Below are positions 21,001 to 27,484 of a stretch of 41,303 nucleotides of DNA, one piece after another. Numbering within the stretch: the stretch's first letter is position 1; each line of letters begins with the position of its first letter. Made by a program: the position numbers and the translations under genes. The notes under the pieces are model-generated. The model made no database searches. It worked only from the letters and a program-made list of their open reading frames with translations, and was not told the origin of the DNA. The DNA comes from an uncultured Mollicutes bacterium (GTDB lineage: Bacteria; Bacillota_I; Bacilli_A; ML615J-28; CAG-313), in NCBI GenBank assembly GCA_900538885.1, contig UQAI01000006.1:1-41303 (forward strand). Reading direction: 5' to 3'.

Positions 21001-22562
21001 GCTACAGCTCCGGCCTTTTTAGCATACAAAGCTTTTTCTTCAAAGGTATTACTGCCACGTCTAACTAGAGCAATTTTGCCTTTTAAGTCTAAGTTATTAA
21101 AATTAGACTTAAGACCCATGCCTGGAACTGTAACATATTCAAATTCTTTAGATTCCCCTTTTCCAATTCCTAGTTCTTTAAAGAAGTCATTTTCTTTACC
21201 TGTTACAGCATTTGATTCTTTATAGAATAATACTTGCGTACCATTAGCTACTAAATATTTACTCTTAACACCACTGATAGAAGCAACTGATAAAGCTGCA
21301 TCATAAGTTGATGGTGAACCTACTGTACCAGAATCTGGATTAGTAACAAAGTTTGTATTGCCTTGTTCACCACCAAAACCAGCACTATAACTATTACTTG
21401 CGGCAGTGATTAAGCTAATACCACTTTCATTGATTTTGTCGTATATAGCATTTACTTCTTCTTTATCTACTTCTCTAGCAAAACCACATGATGAACCAAG
21501 TGACATGTTAATTGCATCTACACCAATGATTACTGCATCTTCAAGTGCCGCAATAATATCTTCAGTTTTACCACCAGCATCAAGGTCAGGGAAAACTTTC
21601 ATTAATACTAATTGAGTGTTAACAGCAATACCAGTTATTACATCATCTTTACCACCAATGATACCAGCAACGTGAGTACCATGTTCTGAATCATATGGAT
21701 TTACATCAGTATCTTTATCAGCATAGTCATAAGCATAAGGAATCTTTTCACTATAATAAACATCAGAAATTTTAAGACTTGGTGTAAATTTAACCGCATT
21801 TAAGATTTTAGTTTGATCTGTTGTTTTAATTAATGATTCAATATAATCTTTACTATATAATGCTTTCTCAGGTTGATTTGTAAAAACAGTATGACTACAA
21901 TCAAAACCAGAGTCTAGAACTGCTACAGCTGTTCCATTACCTGTAAAGGATACACTGTCTGACTTATAAATACCAGTTTCATATACTTCAACAACATTTT
22001 CAACTGCACTATAACCACCTGTGCTTGATGCTTTAGGTAAATTATATGTGTCTGATAAAATTGTGGATTTTATATTTTGAATTCCATCCAACTTTTTAAA
22101 GTTTTTATAAGTTGTTTTTACTGCTATACCATTAAGAATAGTTGAGTATCGATATTCAACTTTTTTAATTAAGTTCTGTTCAAATAATTTATCTTCTAAT
22201 TCTTGTTGTTCTTTTTCTATTTTACGTACATCACTTCGTCCTTTAGATGAATTTGCATATTCATTTATTGACTTATAAGTTAAGTAACCAGACGCTAGAT
22301 AATTATCAATTACTGATGGACTATCTAGAGTGATAATGCTTACTACTTCATCAGAATCTAAATAACCATTATTTTGAATTAAATGTTCTGCCTTAATTTG
22401 CGACATAATTTGATCTTGAGTTAATTTCAAATCACTTTTTAATATTTGTAACTGTTGGGGATTACTATTTGAGTTTTCCTTAATTTGTGATTTTTGAGCA
22501 CATGCAGTACAAGTTAAAATAGTAAGTCCAAGCATTAAGGCAGTTAGTATTTTCTTTTTCAT
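15093..22562 (-). CDS. Giant cell-surface subtilisin-family (S8) protease with PA domain, Ig-like domains and BspA-type leucine-rich repeats
   Basis: A 2489-residue extracellular serine endopeptidase. After a signal peptide (possible lipidation at Cys18 or Cys21, a poor lipobox) comes a propeptide-like region to about 190. The S8 domain has Asp217 (LDSGFD), His294 (HGTHVAG), oxyanion Asn390 (AASN) and Ser616 (SGTSMATP). A protease-associated (PA) insert lies at about 430-575 (GKIALVRRG...CIIYNN). The following beta region includes PFLAFYGDW, as in lactocepin and C5a-peptidase proteins. Two Big-type domains occur at about 1170-1224 and 1290-1356, some 30 BspA/LRR_5 leucine-rich repeats at about 1360-2220, a helical region at about 2300-2450, and a C-terminal membrane segment with a basic tail (2466-2489) without LPXTG. 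The ATG follows AGGAAGGAG. It lies directly after the opp genes, so it probably generates peptides for uptake (inference). Confidence 0.92.
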   Translation of the reverse strand: MKKKILTALMLGLTILTCTACAQKSQIKENSNSNPQQLQILKSDLKLTQDQIMSQIKAEHLIQNNGYLDSDEVVSIITLDSPSVIDNYLASGYLTYKSINEYANSSKGRSDVRKIEKEQQELEDKLFEQNLIKKVEYRYSTILNGIAVKTTYKNFKKLDGIQNIKSTILSDTYNLPKASSTGGYSAVENVVEVYETGIYKSDSVSFTGNGTAVAVLDSGFDCSHTVFTNQPEKALYSKDYIESLIKTTDQTKILNAVKFTPSLKISDVYYSEKIPYAYDYADKDTDVNPYDSEHGTHVAGIIGGKDDVITGIAVNTQLVLMKVFPDLDAGGKTEDIIAALEDAVIIGVDAINMSLGSSCGFAREVDKEEVNAIYDKINESGISLITAASNSYSAGFGGEQGNTNFVTNPDSGTVGSPSTYDAALSVASISGVKSKYLVANGTQVLFYKESNAVTGKENDFFKELGIGKGESKEFEYVTVPGMGLKSNFNNLDLKGKIALVRRGSNTFEEKALYAKKAGAVACIIYNNIDGDILMSMGKTDHIPTISISKDDGTMLASKAKGTILVNYDNQAGPFMSDFSSWGPTPSLGLKPEITAHGGSIKSAIPGGGYDELSGTSMATPNLCGIVILIRQYLKEKYPDISSKELSELTNKLLMSTATIALNEEGNPYSPRKQGAGLASIRNAVNTPAYITVDGTDRTKLELGDDPKRLGKYEMVFNVANLSSETISYDLSVIGMTESVSTSDSKHVAEKAQILDGDTSYEVLESGELVNNTLTIAGNTSTKVKVTYSLSDSDKEMMNNLFPYGMYVEGFVKLKSNVTTEEQKIDLNVPFLAFYGDWTEAPMFDKTYFEVESEAHNGAIDDEDKLKADYYATTPYGSYFYNYLIPLGTYLYDIDESMYEAIPASEDHIAISNILGTIDGISAVYAGLLRNAKKMTFTVTDKLTGEVVHTHIDYNANKAYSVGGSPVPYYENLKFKSKELGLINNRQYEFKMVGELDYGDGGAENNVRNSFSFDFYLDDEAPVLKDVQYEKKYDKTLKKDRYYITMTVYDNQYVQSISPIIFTSSSSYTLLSDKPIPVYSERGKDATVRFEITDYLEDIFDDAIIPNALAFSIDDYALNSNIYLCQLPGTQGDFKFTKDGTMDGVDLVILSMYENEIIDVTKFLASADQTSDVDKDYLNHLTWTSSNSTIAEVDKGQVKCLKPGRATITAREAYNGKQAVLIINVKERPDGNNKETNNVIDNIDDARLKSMRFSYFETIFAYSRAAQTSKIGSTGDRIFIDSLDELSFYPGEQIQLYHDFNPWYAESKYELTYSSTDPDVASVDENGVVKAYKEGTTIITLNAKGSRINASVTITIKNPFVIENRTLIAYKGLGGKVVIPDDEGILYIGAYAFCLYETDRTIELTEDDYDKNKIPASNTSITSVVIPEGVEEIQKYAFYNCPGLNEVVLPSSVKIVREYAFCKDAKLETINLDTVTVIGREAFKDCAKLNNINLPKIYAIGADAFTNCVSLETVDLTTLRNTGKQAFKGCTALTSVVLSPDTKLSYAMFVMSGLTSVDIYEQVEIPEFCFAKCDNLETVTINNDIINVGKGAFSDCPKLTNVKFNASVDRLDEQAFYNCTGLRTITLPNNEVSLGKNCFYKCKNLGAIGFAENTKLENLDGSFFHETDLTAFNVSNSNPYYASENGLLLNKEGTKVIFAAPAFFNNNSKLINSTYVLDSKYTVIGEGAFAGINFTKLEFTNKELVIEGYAFANSSTLTEVVLPAEGIASIGEYAFVNNSELKIINLENVKTIKKYAFSTTGLKEIVISSDAVCEEGAFYNSKVSKVTIGENAEFGFGAFQNCLSLKEVVMPENGGVHFGKSCFAKDTLLETIDLSKTDEYIEDEAFYGCTSLKIAELNNVKRIGQYAFADCEVLSYLRMPIVEEIGEGAFTQYLVTGGAAQIMELILPETLKSIGTGAFASCLGLTEIVIPSGLTEVSEFAFAGCSKIQLVTLGSNVTKIGERAFMGCENLKEINLEKIEVIGGYAFAGCEKLESVNLAKVKTIEEAAFVKCYSLDELGEMNELEKVGQFAFQLVSVKKIIAPKLSIIEDGAFQMNSELVEFTFSKNLSKIGQLVFEECPNLAKYSYYVDDKETTDDGVINEYARLINGALYIVLPSNHLELKSIPAALNVTTFEVAEGTYRIDTYAGNSNKNIKVLVFPDSLKSIGNFAFYQYDNLIAVEFKSFTAPALEDAYAEKAALLESDPGYNLLHKYVNLFGYELYYYTFIDLVGKKEPIGFIIPDSKEIEGYDSIVYEGFFGKLENAEISDYEPMHKNMIKFIESAKQIEQLKKVLLTDEKLIDGALTAYNAIKQDPTKYGYTTEEWSHFAEVVIKAKAELKKLQFANASKAVKLLQTDIDALPEAFSIDLLAKLNDITVRLNNLSLSEKTLLDLTKYDSIVASYKQYVASIANDAAPLQNSSTATNVSKVSINVLSILALCALYVLKKRIHK
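15900..18480 (-). repeat. BspA-type leucine-rich repeat array inside the subtilase
   Basis: About 30 degenerate copies of a 20-24 residue repeat with the pattern (V/I)xxIGxxAFxxCxxLxxVxLPxx, recognisable as LRR_5 (BspA/Treponema pallidum type). A gap with NPYYASENGLLLNKEGTKV near residue 1680 is a known variant in BspA proteins. Such arrays bind proteins on host or microbial surfaces in characterised members. Here they are joined to a protease. Confidence 0.85.
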
Positions 22563-22580
22563 ACTATCTCCTTCCTTAAA

Positions 22581-22814
22581 TTAGCGTAACCATAATAATA
22601 CAAGAAGGAACGCAATACCAAAGCATCCAAGCACACCTAATAAAATCGGTAAGTAATGCAGGAGTGCTGCCCCTATTATTGCTCTACGTTCTTTTTTAGT
22701 TACGTCAATACCTTCTTTATTATGGAATCGGCGATGAGGCATACCATCAACATCCATATTGTATATGGTATGTCCATCATCTACATATTTTTGTTTTTTA
22801 TTTTTTTCTTTCAT
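22581..22814 (-). CDS. Small single-pass membrane protein of unknown function
   Basis: A 77-residue protein with a charged Lys-rich N-terminus, a DDGHTIYNMDVDGMPHRRF segment near residues 12-30, a basic KKERR stretch, and one hydrophobic helix at about 53-76. The N-terminus is probably cytoplasmic by the positive-inside rule. It overlaps the end of oppF by 17 bases in another frame and ends 18 bases before the subtilase gene. The start has only a weak purine-rich site (GAGAAAGAAA), so translation may depend on coupling to oppF. Its composition and the coding-density context favour a real gene. No family function is known to me. Confidence 0.65.
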   Translation of the reverse strand: MKEKNKKQKYVDDGHTIYNMDVDGMPHRRFHNKEGIDVTKKERRAIIGAALLHYLPILLGVLGCFGIAFLLVLLWLR

Positions 22815-23895
22815 TTTCTTTCTCTTGTTTTTCTTTTTCTAATCTCTTATATTCTGAATCATAATAGTCTAGATTCATCATTACATCTTTATTATATAGA
22901 TGACAAGCTACAAAATGATTAGGAGATGCCTCACTATATTTTGGTTCTTTCATCTTGCAGACGCTCATACATTTTGAACATCTTGTGTGAAACTTACATC
23001 CTTTGGGAGGAGTAGCAGGTGAAGGAATATCACCACCTAAAATAATACGTTTCATTTTAACATCAGGGTCAGGAATTGGAACAGCTGAGAATAAAGCTTG
23101 TGTATATGGATGAAGTGGATTAGCAAAAATTTCATCAGTTTCTCCAAGTTCCATCATATTACCTAAATACATTACTAAGATTTTATCTGTTATATATTTT
23201 ACTACAGATAAATCATGCGAAATAAATACATAGGTAAGTCCCATTGTTGTTTGTAATTCTTTTAATAGATTTATTATTTGTGCTTGAATAGAAACGTCTA
23301 ATGCACTAACTGGTTCATCACAAATAACTAGTTTAGGTTTAACCGCAAGAGCTCTTGCAATACAAATTCTTTGACGTTGTCCACCTGAAAATTCATGAGG
23401 ATAACGATCATAATATTGGGGTTGTAACCCGCATTTTTTCATAATGTCATATACATATTCACGCACTTCTGATTTTGGTACAATCTTGTGTACTTTTACA
23501 GCTTCCGCAATAATACTACCAATTGTCATTCTTGGTGGTAAACTTGAATATGGGTCTTGGAAAATTAATTGAATATCAGTACGATATTTACGCATTTGTG
23601 ATTTCTTTAAATTTGTAATATCAACATCGTTAAAATAAATCTTACCGCCGTCCACATCATAAAGTTTTAAAATTGTACGTCCTAGTGTTGTTTTACCACA
23701 ACCAGATTCACCAACAACACCAATGGTTTGTCCTTTTTCTACATCAAAAGTTATGTTGTCAACTGCTTTAAGGTAAGCACCAGGTTTACCAAAAAGATTT
23801 TTATTTAGAGGAAAGTATTTTTTTAAGTTTTGAACTCTTAATACATATTTAGGTTCTAAATTTGAAACAGAAACATCTTGTTTGCTATTACTCAT
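22798..23895 (-). CDS. oppF: Oligopeptide ABC transporter ATP-binding protein OppF
   Basis: A 365-residue ATPase that, with OppD, powers peptide import through OppB/OppC. Visible motifs are Walker A GESGCGKTT, signature SGGQRQR, Walker B LVICDEP, D-loop SALDVS and H-loop ISHD. The C-terminal oligopeptide/dipeptide extension has a Cys cluster (GCKFHTRCSKCMSVC), a type that binds an Fe-S cluster in at least one characterised DppD. The chosen ATG overlaps the oppD stop by eight bases (ATGAGTAA) and follows GAGG. A longer frame beginning at 23937 has no ribosome site and lies wholly within oppD. It is followed by an overlapping small membrane protein gene. Confidence 0.93.
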   Translation of the reverse strand: MSNSKQDVSVSNLEPKYVLRVQNLKKYFPLNKNLFGKPGAYLKAVDNITFDVEKGQTIGVVGESGCGKTTLGRTILKLYDVDGGKIYFNDVDITNLKKSQMRKYRTDIQLIFQDPYSSLPPRMTIGSIIAEAVKVHKIVPKSEVREYVYDIMKKCGLQPQYYDRYPHEFSGGQRQRICIARALAVKPKLVICDEPVSALDVSIQAQIINLLKELQTTMGLTYVFISHDLSVVKYITDKILVMYLGNMMELGETDEIFANPLHPYTQALFSAVPIPDPDVKMKRIILGGDIPSPATPPKGCKFHTRCSKCMSVCKMKEPKYSEASPNHFVACHLYNKDVMMNLDYYDSEYKRLEKEKQEKENERKK

Positions 23896-25072
23896 TATCT
23901 TTAACCTCACTTTCCTCATATAAGTAACATGATACATAGTGTGTATCGCTTACTTTTATTTCATGTGGGTATAAACCCTTACACTTTTCAATACATTTAT
24001 TACATCTATTTTTAAAGTAACATGTGTTTGGTAAATTAATTGGATTAGGTACTTGACCTGGAATTGAGTATAATGGTTCAGTTGAACTTGACGTAATTAA
24101 CGGTTTACTCTTTTGTAATCCAATTGTATATGGATGAAGTGGATTATGGAAAATTTCATGGGCAGTACCTTTTTCAATAACTCGACCTGCATACATAATT
24201 ACTACTTCATCAGCCATTTCAGCAATTACTCCAAGATCGTGAGTAATTAACATAATTGAACAGCCTTGTTCCTTTTGTAGTTCTTTTAATAACTCAAGAA
24301 TTTGAGCTTGAATTGTAACATCTAGTGCCGTAGTTGGTTCATCCGCAATAATTAGTTTGGGATTACCAGCAAGGGCCATCGCTATCATAACTCTTTGTCT
24401 CATACCACCTGATAATTCATGAGGATATGATTTATATACATGTTCAGGCATAGAAATACCAACTTTAGTAAGCATCTCTATACTATGTTTTTTCGCATCA
24501 GCTTTTGACATTGATGGAGTATGGATAAATGATACTTCATCAAGTTGATAACCAATTGTAAATACTGGATTTAAACTAGTCATTGGTTCTTGGAAAATCA
24601 TTGTAATATCTTTTCCACGAATTTTATACATTTCTTTAGTAGGCATTTTAGTTATATCGTATGCCAATTTTTGATGATTTTCATCATAGCCTAAATCATT
24701 ATTATTAAATCTAATTTCACCATCAACTACTTGTCCTTGTGGAGATTGTACTAATTGCATAATGGAAAGAGAAGTAACGCTCTTGCCACAACCAGATTCA
24801 CCAACCACACCAACAATTTTGTTTTTAGGAATATCAAATGATACACCATTAACTGACATAACAGTACCATTGTCAGTAAAGAAACAAGTTTTTAAATTTT
24901 CTATTTCAATTAAATTATTTTCATCCTTCATTACTGAAGTATATTCTTTAACATTACGATGTTGCTTTTTTAAAGCTTCATAGTATTTCATTTGTTTAAT
25001 ATTATATTTAATTATTTTACGGCTTTCTTTTATGCTAATATAATTAGAAGGTTTTTTTGTTTTTTCTTTCAT
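23888..25072 (-). CDS. oppD: Oligopeptide ABC transporter ATP-binding protein OppD
   Basis: A 394-residue ATPase partner of OppF. Motifs are Walker A GESGCGKS (about residues 94-101), signature LSGGMRQR, Walker B LIIADEP and H-loop ITHD. The C-terminal region has a Cys cluster (CYFKNRCNKCIEKC). The ATG follows a perfect AGGAGG, so the first 50 or so residues, rich in Lys and Tyr, form a genuine N-terminal extension before the usual OppD start (LIEIENLKT). The gene lies 11 bases after oppC and overlaps oppF by eight. Confidence 0.94.
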   Translation of the reverse strand: MKEKTKKPSNYISIKESRKIIKYNIKQMKYYEALKKQHRNVKEYTSVMKDENNLIEIENLKTCFFTDNGTVMSVNGVSFDIPKNKIVGVVGESGCGKSVTSLSIMQLVQSPQGQVVDGEIRFNNNDLGYDENHQKLAYDITKMPTKEMYKIRGKDITMIFQEPMTSLNPVFTIGYQLDEVSFIHTPSMSKADAKKHSIEMLTKVGISMPEHVYKSYPHELSGGMRQRVMIAMALAGNPKLIIADEPTTALDVTIQAQILELLKELQKEQGCSIMLITHDLGVIAEMADEVVIMYAGRVIEKGTAHEIFHNPLHPYTIGLQKSKPLITSSSTEPLYSIPGQVPNPINLPNTCYFKNRCNKCIEKCKGLYPHEIKVSDTHYVSCYLYEESEVKDNE

Positions 25073-25083
25073 TGTTTTACCTC

Positions 25084-26409
25084 CTATTTCTTAGCCTTTG
25101 GATCCATGGCATCACGTAAGCCATCACCAATAAAGTTAAATCCAAGTACAGCAACAACGATTAATAAGCCCGCAGGTAGCCATACATTGGTATGATATTG
25201 AAGTACTTCTCTTGTTTTTGCTGTTGCGATCATCGTACCCCAAGCAGCTTTAGGAACTTGAACACCAAGTCCTAAATAACTTAATGTTGATTCATACAGA
25301 ATTACACTACCAAGTCCTAATGTCATTGATACAATTAGTTGAGGCATTACATTAGGAATTAAATGTTTAAATATTTTTCTCCATGTTGGTAAGCCCATCA
25401 CCTCGGTTGCGGTAATATATTCTTGTTCTCTTAAGGCTAGAATTTGTCCACGAACAAGTCTTGCTACTCCACTCCAACTAAATATTGTAATGATTGCCAT
25501 TAGAATATATATGCGCTGAGTTGAAGTTATTTGATTATTTAATTCAGCACTAAAACGAGCATCAATTATTGCGGAAGCGATAAGTAGAATTGGAAGTGTT
25601 GGAATACAATTGAAAATATCAACTATACGCATTATCAATTGATCAACCCAACCACCAAAATAGCCTGATATACCGCCTAAGACAATTCCGATTAATGTTT
25701 CTAAAATTACAACGATAAAACCAATTGTTAGTGATATTCTACCACCATACATTAGTCTAACAAAAACATCCATGCCTTTATCGTCAGTTCCTAATAAGTG
25801 TTCCTTACTAGGGTCTGCATATTGTCTATATTCACTTACTATCTCGATTACTTCATGAACTATTTGTTGTTCACCATTTTCATCAACATAAGTGTAAGTC
25901 TTAATTGTTGTATCAACTACTTGACTTCTATCAACTGTTTCTTCACCCCATTTTGTATAAATAACAGGGCCTAAGAATGAGAATAGGAACAAGAATACGA
26001 TCATTATGATACCAACAATTGAAAGTTTAGAACGGAAGAATCTACGAAGTACAAGTCGCATTGGACTCATTTCTTTGTATGTATCTTCTAACGATGTAGT
26101 TTCTTCATTTTCTTCAATAATCGTTTCTTCTATTTTGTCAATTTCATTAAGTGGAATAGTATTTAAATTTGTTTCTACTTCTGATTTAGTTTCTTCCACA
26201 TTTTCTATTTCATCTAATTCTGCATCTGATATTTCATTTTTTTCAACTAAAATTGTTTGCTTTATTTTTTTAACTTTATGATGATTTTCTCTTGAAATTT
26301 TATGATCATATTTTACTTTTTTAGTTCCTTTTTTGTTTGTGATAATAAAACCACAAATAATCACTACTAGTAAAATTGTAATGGTTGGTAATAATATACT
26401 TAATATCAT
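25084..26409 (-). CDS. oppC: Oligopeptide ABC transporter permease OppC with unusual N-terminal extension
   Basis: A 441-residue inner-membrane permease subunit. The family core begins near residue 113 (MSPMRLVLRRFFRSKLS), with TM helices and the EAA coupling loop (EYITATEVMGLPTWRKIFKHLIPN). Upstream lie about 112 extra residues: a hydrophobic helix at 3-24, a basic segment (about 26-52) and a very acidic Glu/Asp-rich linker (about 56-112). Usual OppC proteins are about 300-350 residues. The ATG follows GGTAGGTG. It lies nine bases after oppB and 11 before oppD. The extension could put an additional membrane anchor and a cytoplasmic acidic tether on the transporter (inference). Confidence 0.92.
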   Translation of the reverse strand: MILSILLPTITILLVVIICGFIITNKKGTKKVKYDHKISRENHHKVKKIKQTILVEKNEISDAELDEIENVEETKSEVETNLNTIPLNEIDKIEETIIEENEETTSLEDTYKEMSPMRLVLRRFFRSKLSIVGIIMIVFLFLFSFLGPVIYTKWGEETVDRSQVVDTTIKTYTYVDENGEQQIVHEVIEIVSEYRQYADPSKEHLLGTDDKGMDVFVRLMYGGRISLTIGFIVVILETLIGIVLGGISGYFGGWVDQLIMRIVDIFNCIPTLPILLIASAIIDARFSAELNNQITSTQRIYILMAIITIFSWSGVARLVRGQILALREQEYITATEVMGLPTWRKIFKHLIPNVMPQLIVSMTLGLGSVILYESTLSYLGLGVQVPKAAWGTMIATAKTREVLQYHTNVWLPAGLLIVVAVLGFNFIGDGLRDAMDPKAKK

Positions 26410-26418
26410 TTCTTACAC

Positions 26419-27426
26419 CTACCTTCCTAGTTTTACTCGTGGATCTACTATTGAATACATAATATCAGATAGTAGTGTTCCAATAACGGTTAATACTGCT
26501 AAGAACATATTGTATCCCATTACAAATGGTATATCACCTTGCATTAATGCTGTGTAAGCCAATCGACCAATACCATCAATAGCAAACACTTCTTCGGTTA
26601 TCATCATACCACCAAAGAGTGATGGCAAAATTCCCGCAAGAAGAGTAACTAATGGAATCATTGTATTTCTAAATGCATGTTTATAAATTACTTTCTTTTC
26701 TGATAAGCCTTTAGCACGTGCTGTACGAATGTAATCAGCACCTAATACTTCAAGTGTATTAGTTCTTGTATATCTCATTAATCCACCAATCGATAAAATA
26801 ACACTAACAAAAATTGGAAGGATTAAGTGTTTTAAAATATCACCAAATTTTTGAAATGATCCAGCACAATTATCAGCATAGTTAGCAGTTGCTGAAATTA
26901 AACCATTAGATGGTAACCAGCCTAAATTTACTGCAAATATTTTAATAACTATCGCCGCAAAAAAGTAAGTAGGTAGAGAAATACCAATCATTGTAAAGAC
27001 TGTGACGGTATAATCTCTCACCGAATACTGATGCGTTGCACTGGAAATACCCAGTGGAATTGCTATTAAGAATTGGAGTATTGTCGCGACTATTGCAATC
27101 GCAAACGATATCCACATATTTTCTTTTATAACTGTAGCAACAGGTTTTTCATATTTAAATGAAGTTCCAAGATCTCCCTTACAAAGTTTTCCTAACCATT
27201 TAAAATATCCACCAACAATCCCCTTAAATGAATCATCACCGATTCCATATAATTCTTTAAATTTCTTTATATCTTCTTCTTTAATTGTTCCTTGGCTTAA
27301 GCCTTCCGCATATTTTGTTTCTACATAATTATTAGGCATTAATCTTACTAATGAGTAAATAATCAGTGATACACCGAACAAGATTATAATCGAAATTAAT
27401 AATCTTTTGATTATATATTTAAACAT
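26419..27426 (-). CDS. oppB: Oligopeptide ABC transporter permease OppB
   Basis: A 335-residue membrane permease subunit of normal family length. The N-terminal helix (about 9-30, LLISIIILFGVSLIIYSLVR) is followed by a periplasm-side-like loop and five further membrane segments. The EAA loop reads GADYIRTARAKGLSEKKVIY. It pairs with OppC to form the pore. The ATG follows AAGGAG. It is separated from oppA by 58 bases containing a 10-bp hairpin, which may lower expression relative to oppA. Confidence 0.95.
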   Translation of the reverse strand: MFKYIIKRLLISIIILFGVSLIIYSLVRLMPNNYVETKYAEGLSQGTIKEEDIKKFKELYGIGDDSFKGIVGGYFKWLGKLCKGDLGTSFKYEKPVATVIKENMWISFAIAIVATILQFLIAIPLGISSATHQYSVRDYTVTVFTMIGISLPTYFFAAIVIKIFAVNLGWLPSNGLISATANYADNCAGSFQKFGDILKHLILPIFVSVILSIGGLMRYTRTNTLEVLGADYIRTARAKGLSEKKVIYKHAFRNTMIPLVTLLAGILPSLFGGMMITEEVFAIDGIGRLAYTALMQGDIPFVMGYNMFLAVLTVIGTLLSDIMYSIVDPRVKLGR

Positions 27427-27449
27427 TTTATAACTCCTTTTTTGAGAAA

Positions 27450-27479
27450 TTGGAAACGCCTATGAATTAGCGTTTCCAA
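27450..27479 (-). other. Hairpin between oppA and oppB
   Basis: Perfect 10-bp inverted repeat TTGGAAACGC / GCGTTTCCAA with a 10-base loop in the 58-base gap after the oppA stop. It lacks a long T tract on the minus strand, so it looks more like a 3' stabiliser or weak attenuator than a full terminator. Similar structures follow binding-protein genes in many importer operons. Confidence 0.7.
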
Positions 27480-27484
27480 ATATC

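Noticed and set aside
22656..22922. Plus-strand frame of 88 codons opposite the oppF end and the small membrane protein gene
   Set aside because: It is a Phe/Leu-rich antisense of Lys/Glu codons, without a ribosome site, and conflicts with two better-supported genes.
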